NCBI GenBank assembly: GCA_009775365.1
Contig: VSPM01000090.1
Span: 1-9,687 of the forward strand
DNA: 9,687 bases
Direction of reading: 5' to 3'
DNA from: Muribaculaceae bacterium
Lineage (GTDB): Bacteria; Bacteroidota; Bacteroidia; Bacteroidales; Muribaculaceae
Shown piece by piece: positions 1 to 7,236 of the stretch. Numbering within the stretch: position 1 is the stretch's first letter; every line of letters begins with the position of its first letter. The notes beneath the pieces were generated by a model that was not told where the DNA came from, did no database searches, and worked only from the letters and a program-made list of their open reading frames with translations. The translations under genes and the position numbers were made by a program.

Positions 1-71
1 ATATAAAAGGAATTGTAAATTCTTACTTGACGATCCAGATCTTGTTTTAACCACCCCATTGGACCACCCAT
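1..71 (-). CDS. 5' end of an unidentified protein, cut by the window edge
   Basis: An ATG at 71 opens a frame that stays open to the window edge, giving about 23 residues: MGGPMGWLKQDLDRQVRIYN followed by SFY. A second in-frame ATG at residue 5 (position 59) is an equally possible start. It lies 27 bp after the stop of the preceding glycosyltransferase gene and on the same strand, as expected for the next cistron. The short amphipathic N-terminus with an LKQDLDR-like segment is loosely reminiscent of bacterial serine O-acetyltransferase-like proteins found in polysaccharide loci, but there is too little sequence to assign a family. An open frame of this length could occur by chance; its position in a tightly packed operon is the main support. 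Confidence 0.45.
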   Translation of the reverse strand, partial: MGGPMGWLKQDLDRQVRIYNSFY

Positions 72-98
72 ATTAAAACAGTCCTATAAAGCAAGACA

Positions 99-878
99 TC
101 AACCGTTTACATAATGTTGTAATCTTTTCTTTATAATATATTTCGGCACAAAAAAGAACATGAAATACATGTATGCCCTTATTTTATTCCACTTCAATAC
201 ATCCGTATAAACAGCTATATTATATTTTACCAGACCGAGTTTGTTATTGGACAATGACCCGGATGTATGACGGTAAATGGACAATGGTTCCTTCATTCCG
301 TAAGCGACATCGCATATATTCAGTATTATCAACTTATACGCCCAATCTTGCCTTTTTCTTAAGTCAGGCATAAATGGTTTGCATCCTATTTTCGAAACAT
401 CATACATTACCGTAAGAAAACCCATTTTGTCATCGCCGAGCATAGTCTTTAAGGTTTCCTTTTTACGGCATACAATGATTCCCGTAATATTACTGGATTC
501 ATCACATGTCAGATATGAGGTATGAGATAATGCGCATCCCATGCCATTCATAAAGTCCAATTGTTTTTCAAGCTTTCCCGGTAGCCATAGATCATCGCTA
601 TCGCAGAACGCAATATAACGGCCACTTGCATTCTCAATCGCTTTGTTTCTTGCGACTCCGGCACCAGAGTTCTGTTCCAGCACGAACAGCCTGATCCGCG
701 AATCATTTACGGCATATTTTTCTACAATAGAGCGAGTTTCATCAGTAGAGCAGTCATCGGCAATCAGCAATTCCCAATGTTTGTAGGTCTGAGCCTGTAT
801 TGATTCGATTGTTTCTCCAATAAATTTGCTACTGTTATAGCTTGGAGTGATAATAGATACCAATCCATAATCTTTCAT
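99..878 (-). CDS. Family 2 glycosyltransferase, TuaG-like
   Basis: This 259-residue GT-A glycosyltransferase probably adds one sugar from a nucleotide-sugar donor to the lipid-linked repeat unit on the cytoplasmic face of the inner membrane. The N-terminal half is a classic GT2 domain (Pfam Glycos_transf_2). It has VSIITPSYN at residues 7-15, ADDCSTDET at 40-48, SGAGVARNKAIE at 71-82 and the metal-binding DSDD at 93-96. Farther on are a QDW motif (177-179), where the catalytic base usually sits, and YRHTSGSLS (202-210). The C-terminus (about 234-255) is hydrophobic and then basic, consistent with membrane association. The pattern resembles TuaG-like enzymes of teichuronic acid and capsule loci. 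Donor and linkage cannot be read from sequence. The ATG start places the GT2 fold at its usual distance from the N-terminus. It follows the ugd relic by about 50 bp. Confidence 0.93.
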   Translation of the reverse strand: MKDYGLVSIITPSYNSSKFIGETIESIQAQTYKHWELLIADDCSTDETRSIVEKYAVNDSRIRLFVLEQNSGAGVARNKAIENASGRYIAFCDSDDLWLPGKLEKQLDFMNGMGCALSHTSYLTCDESSNITGIIVCRKKETLKTMLGDDKMGFLTVMYDVSKIGCKPFMPDLRKRQDWAYKLIILNICDVAYGMKEPLSIYRHTSGSLSNNKLGLVKYNIAVYTDVLKWNKIRAYMYFMFFFVPKYIIKKRLQHYVNG

Positions 879-929
879 AACGATATATATTGCAAGGTTC
901 GATCCAAAAATTATTTACGCAACTACCTT

Positions 930-1113
930 TCAGTAACAGGCGAAGAGATCGCGCGCATACACCCGTTGCTCTGCATCCGTCAGACCCTCACATACCGCAG
1001 AAACCGCCATCACCATCAGCCACCACATTATTATATTACGCTGAGCCAAAAGAGTAGACATATTCAGACCGGCATAGCCCGTACCTGCCACCGCCAATCC
1101 GATATATTTTCAT
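930..1113 (-). pseudogene. ugd: Internally deleted, frameshifted relic of UDP-glucose 6-dehydrogenase (ugd)
   Basis: The stretch between two glycosyltransferase genes is the two ends of a ugd gene with the middle gone. Starting at ATG 1113, one base after the previous gene's TGA, it encodes KIYRI and then, after a +1 shift, VAGTGYAGLNMSTLLAQRN. This matches RYRIAVAGTGYVGMSMAVLLAQHN of the intact ugd at 8259-9587. The shift comes from one extra C (1094/1095) within GCCACCGC-CAATCCGATA. After a short scrambled stretch that still shares AGCCACCACAT with intact ugd (the VVAE codons), it resumes as EGLTDAEQRVYARDLFACY and a TGA at 930. That matches the intact C-terminus EDLNDVESRVYTRDIFARD. About 380 codons are missing, including the catalytic Cys region, and the ATG frame meets a stop after about 25 codons, so no working enzyme is possible. 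The relic is diverged from the intact copy, not a recent duplicate. Confidence 0.9.
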
Positions 1114-1114
1114 G

Positions 1115-1912
1115 TCAACTTTTGATAATCGCCACGATTCTAGTCATAAATAACACTATGCTATAAGCAGGATATCCATTGATGTATATCCCTATATAGC
1201 GTCCTATCAAACTGATTTTTCTTCTGATTCGTGTTAGCAGTGGTTCCTTACTGCGAGTTGCAGAACCCATCCGCAGTCGTCGGTAATATATCGCATTATC
1301 CGAAGCTGGCATTATACTTGTAATCCTGTCGGATATTGATGCCATGAACAGAGAATCTTCACCGATCCTGACCTCAGGATTAAACCGTCGTTGGCCAATT
1401 ATTGACATTGGAATCAGTTTGCAACAACTTGATGACAAAAACCTTCGGCGACTAAACATTGACGATTTGCCACCCGATGCCACGGCCTTGTTATAAGCAC
1501 GCGAAATGTAATCTGAACCGAAATTGCCTTTTTCATCAAATGTACGCACATCACTACATGCGACAGTACCTTCAGGATTATCATTTATGCACTCAAACAG
1601 TGATTTAAGATAATCAGGCGAAACATAGTCATCATCATCAATGAAAGCTACAAAAGGAGTCGAAACCTTGTCGAGGGCGATATTTCGCGCATTAGACACC
1701 CCTTTGGTTTGAGTATATATCAACTCATATCGCAACGCTTTGCTTTCACACCAATTATTAATCATTGACCAGAATGGATCTCGGTCACCGTTTAGCACTA
1801 TTATCACCCTGAAATAATCTTTTGCCAACGTTTGCAAGTCAAGCGAATCCAAACATTGAGCTAAATAATCTTCAGGTCTGTAAGTCGGAATTATTACTGT
1901 AACTGATTCCAA
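1115..1912 (-). CDS. Family 2 glycosyltransferase
   Basis: This 265-residue GT-A enzyme is predicted to transfer one sugar during repeat-unit assembly. The visible motifs are VTVIIPTYRPEDYLAQCLDS at residues 4-23, TKGVSNARNIAL at 69-80, the metal-binding DDDD at 92-95, the IGED motif at 183-186 (probable catalytic base) and YYRRLRMGSATR at 209-220. The C-terminal 35 residues are basic and then hydrophobic, which fits membrane attachment. The start is a TTG at 1912 lying inside the 3' end of the polymerase gene (19-nt overlap). No ATG or GTG lies in frame nearby upstream, and starting here puts the first beta-strand of the fold immediately after the N-terminus as in relatives. The stop TGA is followed after a single base by the ATG of the ugd relic, so this gene was once closely coupled to a ugd gene. 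Acceptor and donor are unknown. Confidence 0.92.
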   Translation of the reverse strand: MESVTVIIPTYRPEDYLAQCLDSLDLQTLAKDYFRVIIVLNGDRDPFWSMINNWCESKALRYELIYTQTKGVSNARNIALDKVSTPFVAFIDDDDYVSPDYLKSLFECINDNPEGTVACSDVRTFDEKGNFGSDYISRAYNKAVASGGKSSMFSRRRFLSSSCCKLIPMSIIGQRRFNPEVRIGEDSLFMASISDRITSIMPASDNAIYYRRLRMGSATRSKEPLLTRIRRKISLIGRYIGIYINGYPAYSIVLFMTRIVAIIKS

Positions 1913-2985
1913 TGAAAGAAAATTGAGTCGAAATTGTACTCCCCTGTTTTCATTACAAGTACCTTGAAGGCATAGGGCACAAATAAATAAAGCAGCAGAA
2001 GAAGAAAATATGGCCTTAACCGAGCCTTTTTATACAAATATATAAGCAGATAGACTATCGGTAGACCTCCGATAATCTCCAGATAAAGTCCAATGCGAGA
2101 CACTATGGCCATAGACATCACCCCCAACTTTATCGCAAAGCCATATATTCCAAAAACATAAAGACATCTATGGAAAAGATCTAGTCGATAGTCTGGATAC
2201 TTACATATCGACCAAATTATCAGAGGGATATAGATATATTTTGTTGCTTTTTGAGCAAATCCGTAAGACTCGATCCTCTCAGACGAAAGATAATGACTGT
2301 ATAAATCGAAATACGGTACCACAAGCTTTATTATCTCATTATTAAGAATTATACTTAAAGCTATTCCTATCAGTATCACTGTCAGTAAAGTTGTCCTGGA
2401 GTCTTTTTTACGCAATAAATAGATCAATACGATTACCGGCAGGATTATCATACTGCTTTTATGTATAAAGCAAGTTACGATCGCTAAAACAAATGCCCTC
2501 CACCAATTCTTCTTGCACAGCCAAATCACAATCACCGAAATCATATAAATCGCTAAATATTGGCGAATACCATTCATCTGATTATGAAATGTTCCACAAA
2601 AACAGACAAAGGTGAAAAAAAACAAGAAAACAAATCTTAGCCTGACACATTTATGCATGATATAACACAACAGAAGTGCTTCCATCAATGCTATTATCAC
2701 AAATCCCCATTGTGGTGGTAAGGATAAAAATAATACTATGTTTACAATAGCGGAAAAAACATATTCCCCTCTTATACCAGAAACATATTCCATGTTATGG
2801 CCTTGAAATATATCTGTATAACTAAAATAGTCCGTTCCGATACCATATTGCCCCCCGACGATCAGACACCATAATAATATTACAGGGAAACAAAAAACCA
2901 CGAACTTGCCATAGCTGCCATAGCCATATCGTCCGAGAAGAGACAAATAACACATTGACAATAGCAGAAACAAAATATATACCAT
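1894..2985 (-). CDS. wzy: EpsG-family polysaccharide polymerase (Wzy)
   Basis: This is a polytopic inner-membrane protein of about 363 residues, predicted to link lipid-borne repeat units into polymer at the periplasmic face. It has roughly ten hydrophobic segments and little soluble sequence. Motifs characteristic of the EpsG group are visible (numbering from the TTG at 3000): GTDYFSYTDIF at 55-65, NGIRQYLAIYMI at 143-154, FIHKSSMIILP at 178-188 and SRIGLYLEI at 301-309. Polymerases of this type diverge rapidly, so the call rests on these motifs, the topology, and the presence of a flippase and several glycosyltransferases beside it. I chose ATG 2985, which begins directly in the first membrane segment; a TTG at 3000, one base after the upstream stop, would add five residues. 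Its 3' end overlaps the next gene by 19 nt. The gene is AT-rich (line 2701-2760 is 19/60 G+C). Confidence 0.87.
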   Translation of the reverse strand: MVYILFLLLSMCYLSLLGRYGYGSYGKFVVFCFPVILLWCLIVGGQYGIGTDYFSYTDIFQGHNMEYVSGIRGEYVFSAIVNIVLFLSLPPQWGFVIIALMEALLLCYIMHKCVRLRFVFLFFFTFVCFCGTFHNQMNGIRQYLAIYMISVIVIWLCKKNWWRAFVLAIVTCFIHKSSMIILPVIVLIYLLRKKDSRTTLLTVILIGIALSIILNNEIIKLVVPYFDLYSHYLSSERIESYGFAQKATKYIYIPLIIWSICKYPDYRLDLFHRCLYVFGIYGFAIKLGVMSMAIVSRIGLYLEIIGGLPIVYLLIYLYKKARLRPYFLLLLLYLFVPYAFKVLVMKTGEYNFDSIFFHWNQLQ

Positions 2986-3001
2986 GGTAATTATACCCAA
3001 A

Positions 3002-3784
3002 TTACCGCCTAAACTTATACAATAGCCCTTTTATTTGTAAAACCAGACAAGGTGGTAATATTTTTTTTATGGCGTGGCTTGATTTATCTTTAATCAGTTT
3101 TACTTGCCATGGTAATTTCAACAACCAATTATGTTCAATCCCCCAGATTCTGAATTTTTCAGCCATTATTTCCGATAAACAATCCTTAGAAACCCCTTCT
3201 GTAGAATCATAAACAGATAAAGCCTCTGGGATATATTGGAAACATAATCCTCGCTTATAACAGCTATAAAAGAAATCGTAATCTCCCAGAATACGGTAAG
3301 ATGTATCAAACTGTCGATCACGCAATAATCCTGTCTTCACGATCACACTCTGATGACAAAATGGCAGACATTCAGATAAATGATCTAACCATAATGGTTT
3401 TCGGTATTGAAATCGACTGTGATATTTAATAATTACATCACCATATATAATTTCACTCTCTGGTTTTATAACATCTACATAAGTATCTATTGATGACTGA
3501 TCCCTGAAAGTATCCCCCGCGTTCATGAAATTGATGTAGTCGCCGGTGGCGACGGCTATGCCTTTGTTCATGGCGTCGTAGATACCTTTGTCAGGTTCGG
3601 ATATCCAGTAGGCCAGCCGACCGGTGTATTTTTTTATTATATCGACTGTGCCGTCGGTTGATCCGCCATCGATAATGATATATTCGATATCAGGGTATGT
3701 CTGACCGAGCACCGACAGCATCGTATCCTCGATGCAATCGACTGCGTTATAACAAACCGTAACAACAGAGATTCTACACCCCAT
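3002..3784 (-). CDS. Family 2 glycosyltransferase, WcaE-like
   Basis: This 260-residue GT-A glycosyltransferase is of the type typified by colanic-acid WcaE. It carries ISVVTVCYN at residues 5-13, IIIDGGSTDGT at 36-46, the diagnostic SEPDKGIYDAMNKGI at 62-76, and CHQS at 143-146 followed by GDYDFF at 167-172. Where other GT2 enzymes have DxD it has NAGD (88-91), which is usual for this subgroup, so I do not read it as loss of activity. The ATG at 3784 lies 11 nt inside the end of the acyltransferase gene, a coupling typical of this operon. The gene is a compositional patchwork. About the first 90 codons (3515-3784) favour C-ending codons (line 3541-3600 is 35/60 G+C). The remainder is AT-rich (line 3421-3480 is 14/60, line 3061-3120 is 17/60), which suggests intragenic recombination. 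The sugar specificity is unknown. Confidence 0.92.
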   Translation of the reverse strand: MGCRISVVTVCYNAVDCIEDTMLSVLGQTYPDIEYIIIDGGSTDGTVDIIKKYTGRLAYWISEPDKGIYDAMNKGIAVATGDYINFMNAGDTFRDQSSIDTYVDVIKPESEIIYGDVIIKYHSRFQYRKPLWLDHLSECLPFCHQSVIVKTGLLRDRQFDTSYRILGDYDFFYSCYKRGLCFQYIPEALSVYDSTEGVSKDCLSEIMAEKFRIWGIEHNWLLKLPWQVKLIKDKSSHAIKKILPPCLVLQIKGLLYKFRR

Positions 3785-4430
3785 AAGCTTTATAATCTTT
3801 AACCGATAAAAACAACGCCCGATTCTGTCTTAACCATGCGATGTCCTTATCCCACCATTTGCTATTCATAAACATGTCTATATCATCCTTTTCATAACGG
3901 AATCTAAGAACTTTTGCCGGTACACCACCGACTATCGCATAAGGCGGTATATCCTTGGTCACAACCGCACCTGCCAAAACCACTGCCCCGTCACCAACTG
4001 TCACACCATTGACAATCGTCACGGACGCACCGATCCACACATCATTTCCTATGACGATATAATGTCCGGCATCATCGGCATATTTGAATTCATCGAACAC
4101 CGACCGTTCATACAGCCTGTGACCATTCTGTTTCAATGCCGACACAAAATAAGGCGACGTCGACACATATGGATATGTATATGGATGAACACCCGTTACC
4201 GTTACACAGAAAGGACCGATAGAACTAAACCGTCCAACCTTTCCGGCAATCGTGCTGTTGTTTGCAATATATGATCCCCGCCCCATATCACCTGAAAACT
4301 CTGAAGCATGACCTATTACATTCATTCCTTCAAACGTGGACCTGAATCCAATTTTCGCAGACAAGCCAAAGCGCGCCTTCCCGCGCCACCTCCACTTAAG
4401 AATGAAATATTTTATCAATCTACGTATCAC
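3774..4430 (-). CDS. Left-handed beta-helix acyltransferase (CatB/Vat-like O-acetyltransferase)
   Basis: This 218-residue hexapeptide-repeat protein probably transfers an acetyl group from acetyl-CoA to a hydroxyl (or amino group) of a sugar in the repeat unit, in the cytoplasm. The beta-helix spans roughly residues 35-175, with repeats such as IGNDVWIGASVTIVNGVTVG (127-146) and DGAVVLAGAVVTKDIPPYAI, ending in VGGVPAKVLRFRY, the standard cap of the family. The loop GVHPYTYPYVSTSPYF (80-95) supplies the probable catalytic His82 and resembles the CatB/VatD branch (xenobiotic acetyltransferases), many of whose relatives act on polysaccharides. The start is GTG 4430, sharing GTGA with the TGA of the upstream gene (4-nt overlap). 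The basic N-terminus (KYFILKWRWRGKARFG) may contact membrane or lipid-linked substrate. A resistance function is unlikely in this setting. Acetyl is the likeliest donor, but other acyl groups are possible. Confidence 0.9.
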   Translation of the reverse strand: MIRRLIKYFILKWRWRGKARFGLSAKIGFRSTFEGMNVIGHASEFSGDMGRGSYIANNSTIAGKVGRFSSIGPFCVTVTGVHPYTYPYVSTSPYFVSALKQNGHRLYERSVFDEFKYADDAGHYIVIGNDVWIGASVTIVNGVTVGDGAVVLAGAVVTKDIPPYAIVGGVPAKVLRFRYEKDDIDMFMNSKWWDKDIAWLRQNRALFLSVKDYKAYGV

Positions 4431-5557
4431 CGATTACGCAACCTCTTTAAGATTTTTCCAAACAGAATCTTTGAGCTCTTTTTAATGCCTAAAAAATCAT
4501 TATACAAATACTGCTCAAAACCAAATGGACTATGTTTTATCCGATTGGGAGAAGACTCGCTCACATCATACAGAAACACATCGGTTCCGGATACTTCATT
4601 AAATATATTTTGCTCAACTGGTTTGAGTCTGAGTCCGTAACTATGTAGAATCCGATAATCTGCAATCTTGCGCGTCAACCAATATCTGCGCTCTTGCCTG
4701 TCATCTTTTTCGCCGTATATATCCACGCATAATTCCTCCGGATCTGCAAACCCTAAAAAATCTGCCAGATTGACATTCTCAAAAAAAGAGTCATAACATA
4801 CACTCGGCGACAATCTGTAATCCCTTTTCACCCCATGCAATAAAGGCACTTGCACCATTGTTGACGCCCCGGCCGTGTGCTCCCCTTCGTCACTGAAACA
4901 AGTCGAAAGAGACACATAAGGATACACAAAAAATTTGTCCCTTTCAATACAATATCTGGTATGATATTTCAACCATGACTTCTTCCAACTGCATATAGAC
5001 TTGGGCAGATGAGGCATCTCATGGAAATCTCCATTATTATTTCCATACCAATCAATAAATTCCGACCATTGCTTTGTCATCCATACCTGCCCCCACGACT
5101 GGGCATTCTGCATAAGATAAACATCACTCTCTGACCGCAACGGCACAAATGGAAGCATATTATGATAATTAACACCAAACGAGTAAAGACTCACACCCGC
5201 TATACGGTCATCACTGCTATACTTCTCTACGCAAGCCCTTGCATAAAGATAGAATGATGGAGCGACAAACACATCGTCTTCCAACACGATCAGACCATCA
5301 TATTCCTTGGTAAACTCACCACATTTAAGCACATGGGAGCGGAGTCCTAGATTATGTCGATAGGCCACAATCCGTTTGTCGCCATGACTCCATACCAGCT
5401 GGTCAGCCACATTCCTGACATCATCCCTACCGCTGTAATCAATACTGACAATGAGATCCACCTTATCGCCATCATAACAGCCACGCTCTATCGAACCGAA
5501 CACTCTACGCAACGAGTCAGGTCTGTTATAGCATATTATGCATATCGCTATCGACAT
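4427..5557 (-). CDS. GT-A glycosyltransferase with LEDDV motif (GNT-I-like N-terminal domain)
   Basis: This 376-residue protein begins with a GT-A nucleotide-sugar-binding fold: IAICIICYNRPDSLRRVFGS (3-22), LIVSIDYSG (35-43), HNLGLRSHV (68-76) and the metal-binding LEDDV (92-96) followed by FVAPSFYLYA. The GLR and LEDDV combination is shared with the GNT-I-like group (GT13, Pfam GNT-I) as well as with GT2 relatives, and bacterial proteins of this shape are common in polysaccharide loci. After the core comes SWGQVWMTKQW (about 154-164), then a 200-residue C-terminal part of unknown function with HTRYC and CFSDEGEHT segments that may form the acceptor site. It is longer than the other glycosyltransferases here because of that tail. 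ATG 5557 is the natural start, four residues before the first beta-strand. Its TGA overlaps the GTG of the acyltransferase gene. Donor and linkage are unknown. Confidence 0.85.
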   Translation of the reverse strand: MSIAICIICYNRPDSLRRVFGSIERGCYDGDKVDLIVSIDYSGRDDVRNVADQLVWSHGDKRIVAYRHNLGLRSHVLKCGEFTKEYDGLIVLEDDVFVAPSFYLYARACVEKYSSDDRIAGVSLYSFGVNYHNMLPFVPLRSESDVYLMQNAQSWGQVWMTKQWSEFIDWYGNNNGDFHEMPHLPKSICSWKKSWLKYHTRYCIERDKFFVYPYVSLSTCFSDEGEHTAGASTMVQVPLLHGVKRDYRLSPSVCYDSFFENVNLADFLGFADPEELCVDIYGEKDDRQERRYWLTRKIADYRILHSYGLRLKPVEQNIFNEVSGTDVFLYDVSESSPNRIKHSPFGFEQYLYNDFLGIKKSSKILFGKILKRLRNR

Positions 5558-5682
5558 AAAATCAACAGTCTGTATGAAATATCAATTTCCTCCACATAAA
5601 GCTAATAAATTCGCTTTTGTGCATTCTATTCCCCCAAAACATCAGTAAGGATGAACATGTAATAATGTAATTCGATACGACA
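5558..5682. other. Intergenic gap (125 bp) between flippase and glycosyltransferase genes
   Basis: This is one of the larger gaps in an otherwise overlapping or tightly spaced gene series. It is AT-rich on both strands. I see no convincing hairpin followed by a T-run, and no clear Bacteroidetes-type promoter (TTTG, about 20 bp, TAnnTTTG) on the minus strand. A 20-codon frame (5562-5624) is present but short enough to be chance. It may be a junction where separately acquired gene blocks were joined. Confidence 0.4.
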
Positions 5683-7236
5683 CTACCTGTTTGTCTCTAT
5701 CTGTTTACAATCATGCGGATGTAAACGTTTCACAATTTGAGCAATAAGTGTTTGCCTCTGACATTTAGAAATACCTATAAACCATATTGACACAGCCGCA
5801 ATAATTAAATCCATGATCAAACGAGCGGCAAAAATCCAAAACGATTGGCCAATTAGAATATAAGACACCCCTGTCCCTGCAACCATGCAAAGCAATACTA
5901 TCACTAAACAAGGTAATAACACACTCCTGAAAACCGATCTGATAGAGAATACACCTTTAATCTTCAGATAGACAACATCATAAACAATACATGCCACTAT
6001 AGCGAATAGATCCAGGACAAAAGCCCAGTAAGGAGGATAACCATTTTTGAATAAAACCCACGCAAAAAAAACCTCCAGAATTAGAAAACCGCCTGTTATT
6101 ATGCTTGGAAACTTCATTCTCCCATGAGCCATTTGAGAAGTGATCAACGGACGTTCGAATACCTTAAGAAAGCATCGAAAAATCACCAATTGAGTAAACA
6201 CTATCGTATATTCTGGAACTTCACCAAGCCAATACCATAATACGTCCTTGGTGTTGAACAGGATCGGAAAACCAGCCACCCACATCATAAAAAAATTCCA
6301 TTTGAAATTATCGTTAAGCAGTTCCCTCATTTGTGAAATCCGTCCGGTGGAATATAATTGAATCAACTGCGGATTCATCGCTACCTGTATATTATTTATC
6401 AGATTATCTAACTGTGAGCTTATTTGGACGGCAATGCCTCTTGCAGCATTAACCACTGTCCCGAAAAAAATATTAAGAATGATATTTACTCCCTGTACAG
6501 AAAAGATGTTCGCACTTGACCCGACAAAACTCCATCCGGAGAAAGACAAAAGATCCTTATAAATTTGGGTATTTCTGACTCTCCTTATCTGACACGTCCT
6601 GTATTTTTTCCGACAATATGCAATGTAACAAAGCAGAATAAACATAGAAGATCCGCAGATCAAAACCGCATAAAGCATTAGTCGATCATCTGTCGCCAGA
6701 CACAGAGAATAGGCTATCAGCAACTTCATCGCGACCTCGACAATAGAAACATATGCATAGACCTGCATATCTTCATTCGCGATTATGGTCGATGTGAACG
6801 GAGTTTGAAAAAGAGAGATGATTGAGGCCAAAAGTGAGAAATGGAATACCCATCGGGCATCCGACATACTTTGATACGGAATATTGAAATAATTATCCAA
6901 AAACCACATGCCCACCGTTTCCCCAAAAAGTATAATAATGGCAGACAGAACAAATAAAATAAGTAATGAAGCCGAGAACACCTCTATAACAGCGTCATCA
7001 TCCTCTTTAGCCTTGAAAAAATTTATAAACCGTTGAATACCATGGATAAAACTGGTTTGGATAAAAGCCATAAGAGCTACAAATCCTCCTACCACATTGT
7101 ACACTCCAAAATCAGACACACCAAGCTGTTGGAGAACAATCCTCGAAGTAAACAGGCTGACAATCACAGTTATGCCCGTCCGTATGAAGAGCATCACACT
7201 GTTGTTTGCAATTTTTTTTCGATTTTGCTCTACCAC
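5683..7236 (-). CDS. wzx: Wzx-type polysaccharide flippase (MOP superfamily)
   Basis: This 517-residue inner-membrane protein has about 14 hydrophobic segments and is predicted to flip the undecaprenyl-linked repeat unit from the cytoplasmic to the periplasmic leaflet. Features of the polysaccharide-transport branch of the MOP superfamily include the N-terminal SRIVLQQLGVSDFGVYNVVG (31-50), FSGWSF at 232-237 opening the second half, GTVVNAARGIAVQI at 259-272 and AMNPQLIQLYSTG at 286-298. The last pattern is common in Bacteroidales flippases. The C-terminal tail after the last helix is basic with several His and Gln residues. The start is GTG 7236, which overlaps the upstream glycosyltransferase stop by 7 nt. 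The alternative ATG at residue 15 would remove the charged leader before helix 1. Length fits the family. The substrate cannot be deduced but should contain the sugars added by the neighbouring enzymes. Confidence 0.93.
   Translation of the reverse strand: MVEQNRKKIANNSVMLFIRTGITVIVSLFTSRIVLQQLGVSDFGVYNVVGGFVALMAFIQTSFIHGIQRFINFFKAKEDDDAVIEVFSASLLILFVLSAIIILFGETVGMWFLDNYFNIPYQSMSDARWVFHFSLLASIISLFQTPFTSTIIANEDMQVYAYVSIVEVAMKLLIAYSLCLATDDRLMLYAVLICGSSMFILLCYIAYCRKKYRTCQIRRVRNTQIYKDLLSFSGWSFVGSSANIFSVQGVNIILNIFFGTVVNAARGIAVQISSQLDNLINNIQVAMNPQLIQLYSTGRISQMRELLNDNFKWNFFMMWVAGFPILFNTKDVLWYWLGEVPEYTIVFTQLVIFRCFLKVFERPLITSQMAHGRMKFPSIITGGFLILEVFFAWVLFKNGYPPYWAFVLDLFAIVACIVYDVVYLKIKGVFSIRSVFRSVLLPCLVIVLLCMVAGTGVSYILIGQSFWIFAARLIMDLIIAAVSIWFIGISKCQRQTLIAQIVKRLHPHDCKQIETNR

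Noticed and set aside
3002..3784. NAGD instead of DxD as evidence for an inactive glycosyltransferase
   Set aside because: WcaE-type enzymes normally have an N-x-G-D form at this position, and the other motifs are intact.
3774..4430. CatB/Vat-like similarity as an antibiotic resistance gene
   Set aside because: The gene is embedded and translationally coupled in a polysaccharide operon, where relatives of this fold modify sugars.
4308..4640. 110-codon plus-strand frame, with the shorter plus-strand frames at 173-373, 966-1166, 4062-4274, 5354-5599 and 7033-7251
   Set aside because: Five of the six lie antisense to confident genes, wholly or mostly; 966-1166 is antisense to the ugd relic and the end of the neighbouring glycosyltransferase gene. 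None shows motifs or low-complexity-free protein-like sequence.
5562..5624. 20-codon frame ending 4 nt before the LEDDV glycosyltransferase ATG
   Set aside because: It is too short to distinguish from chance, has no motif, and leaves half of the gap unexplained.
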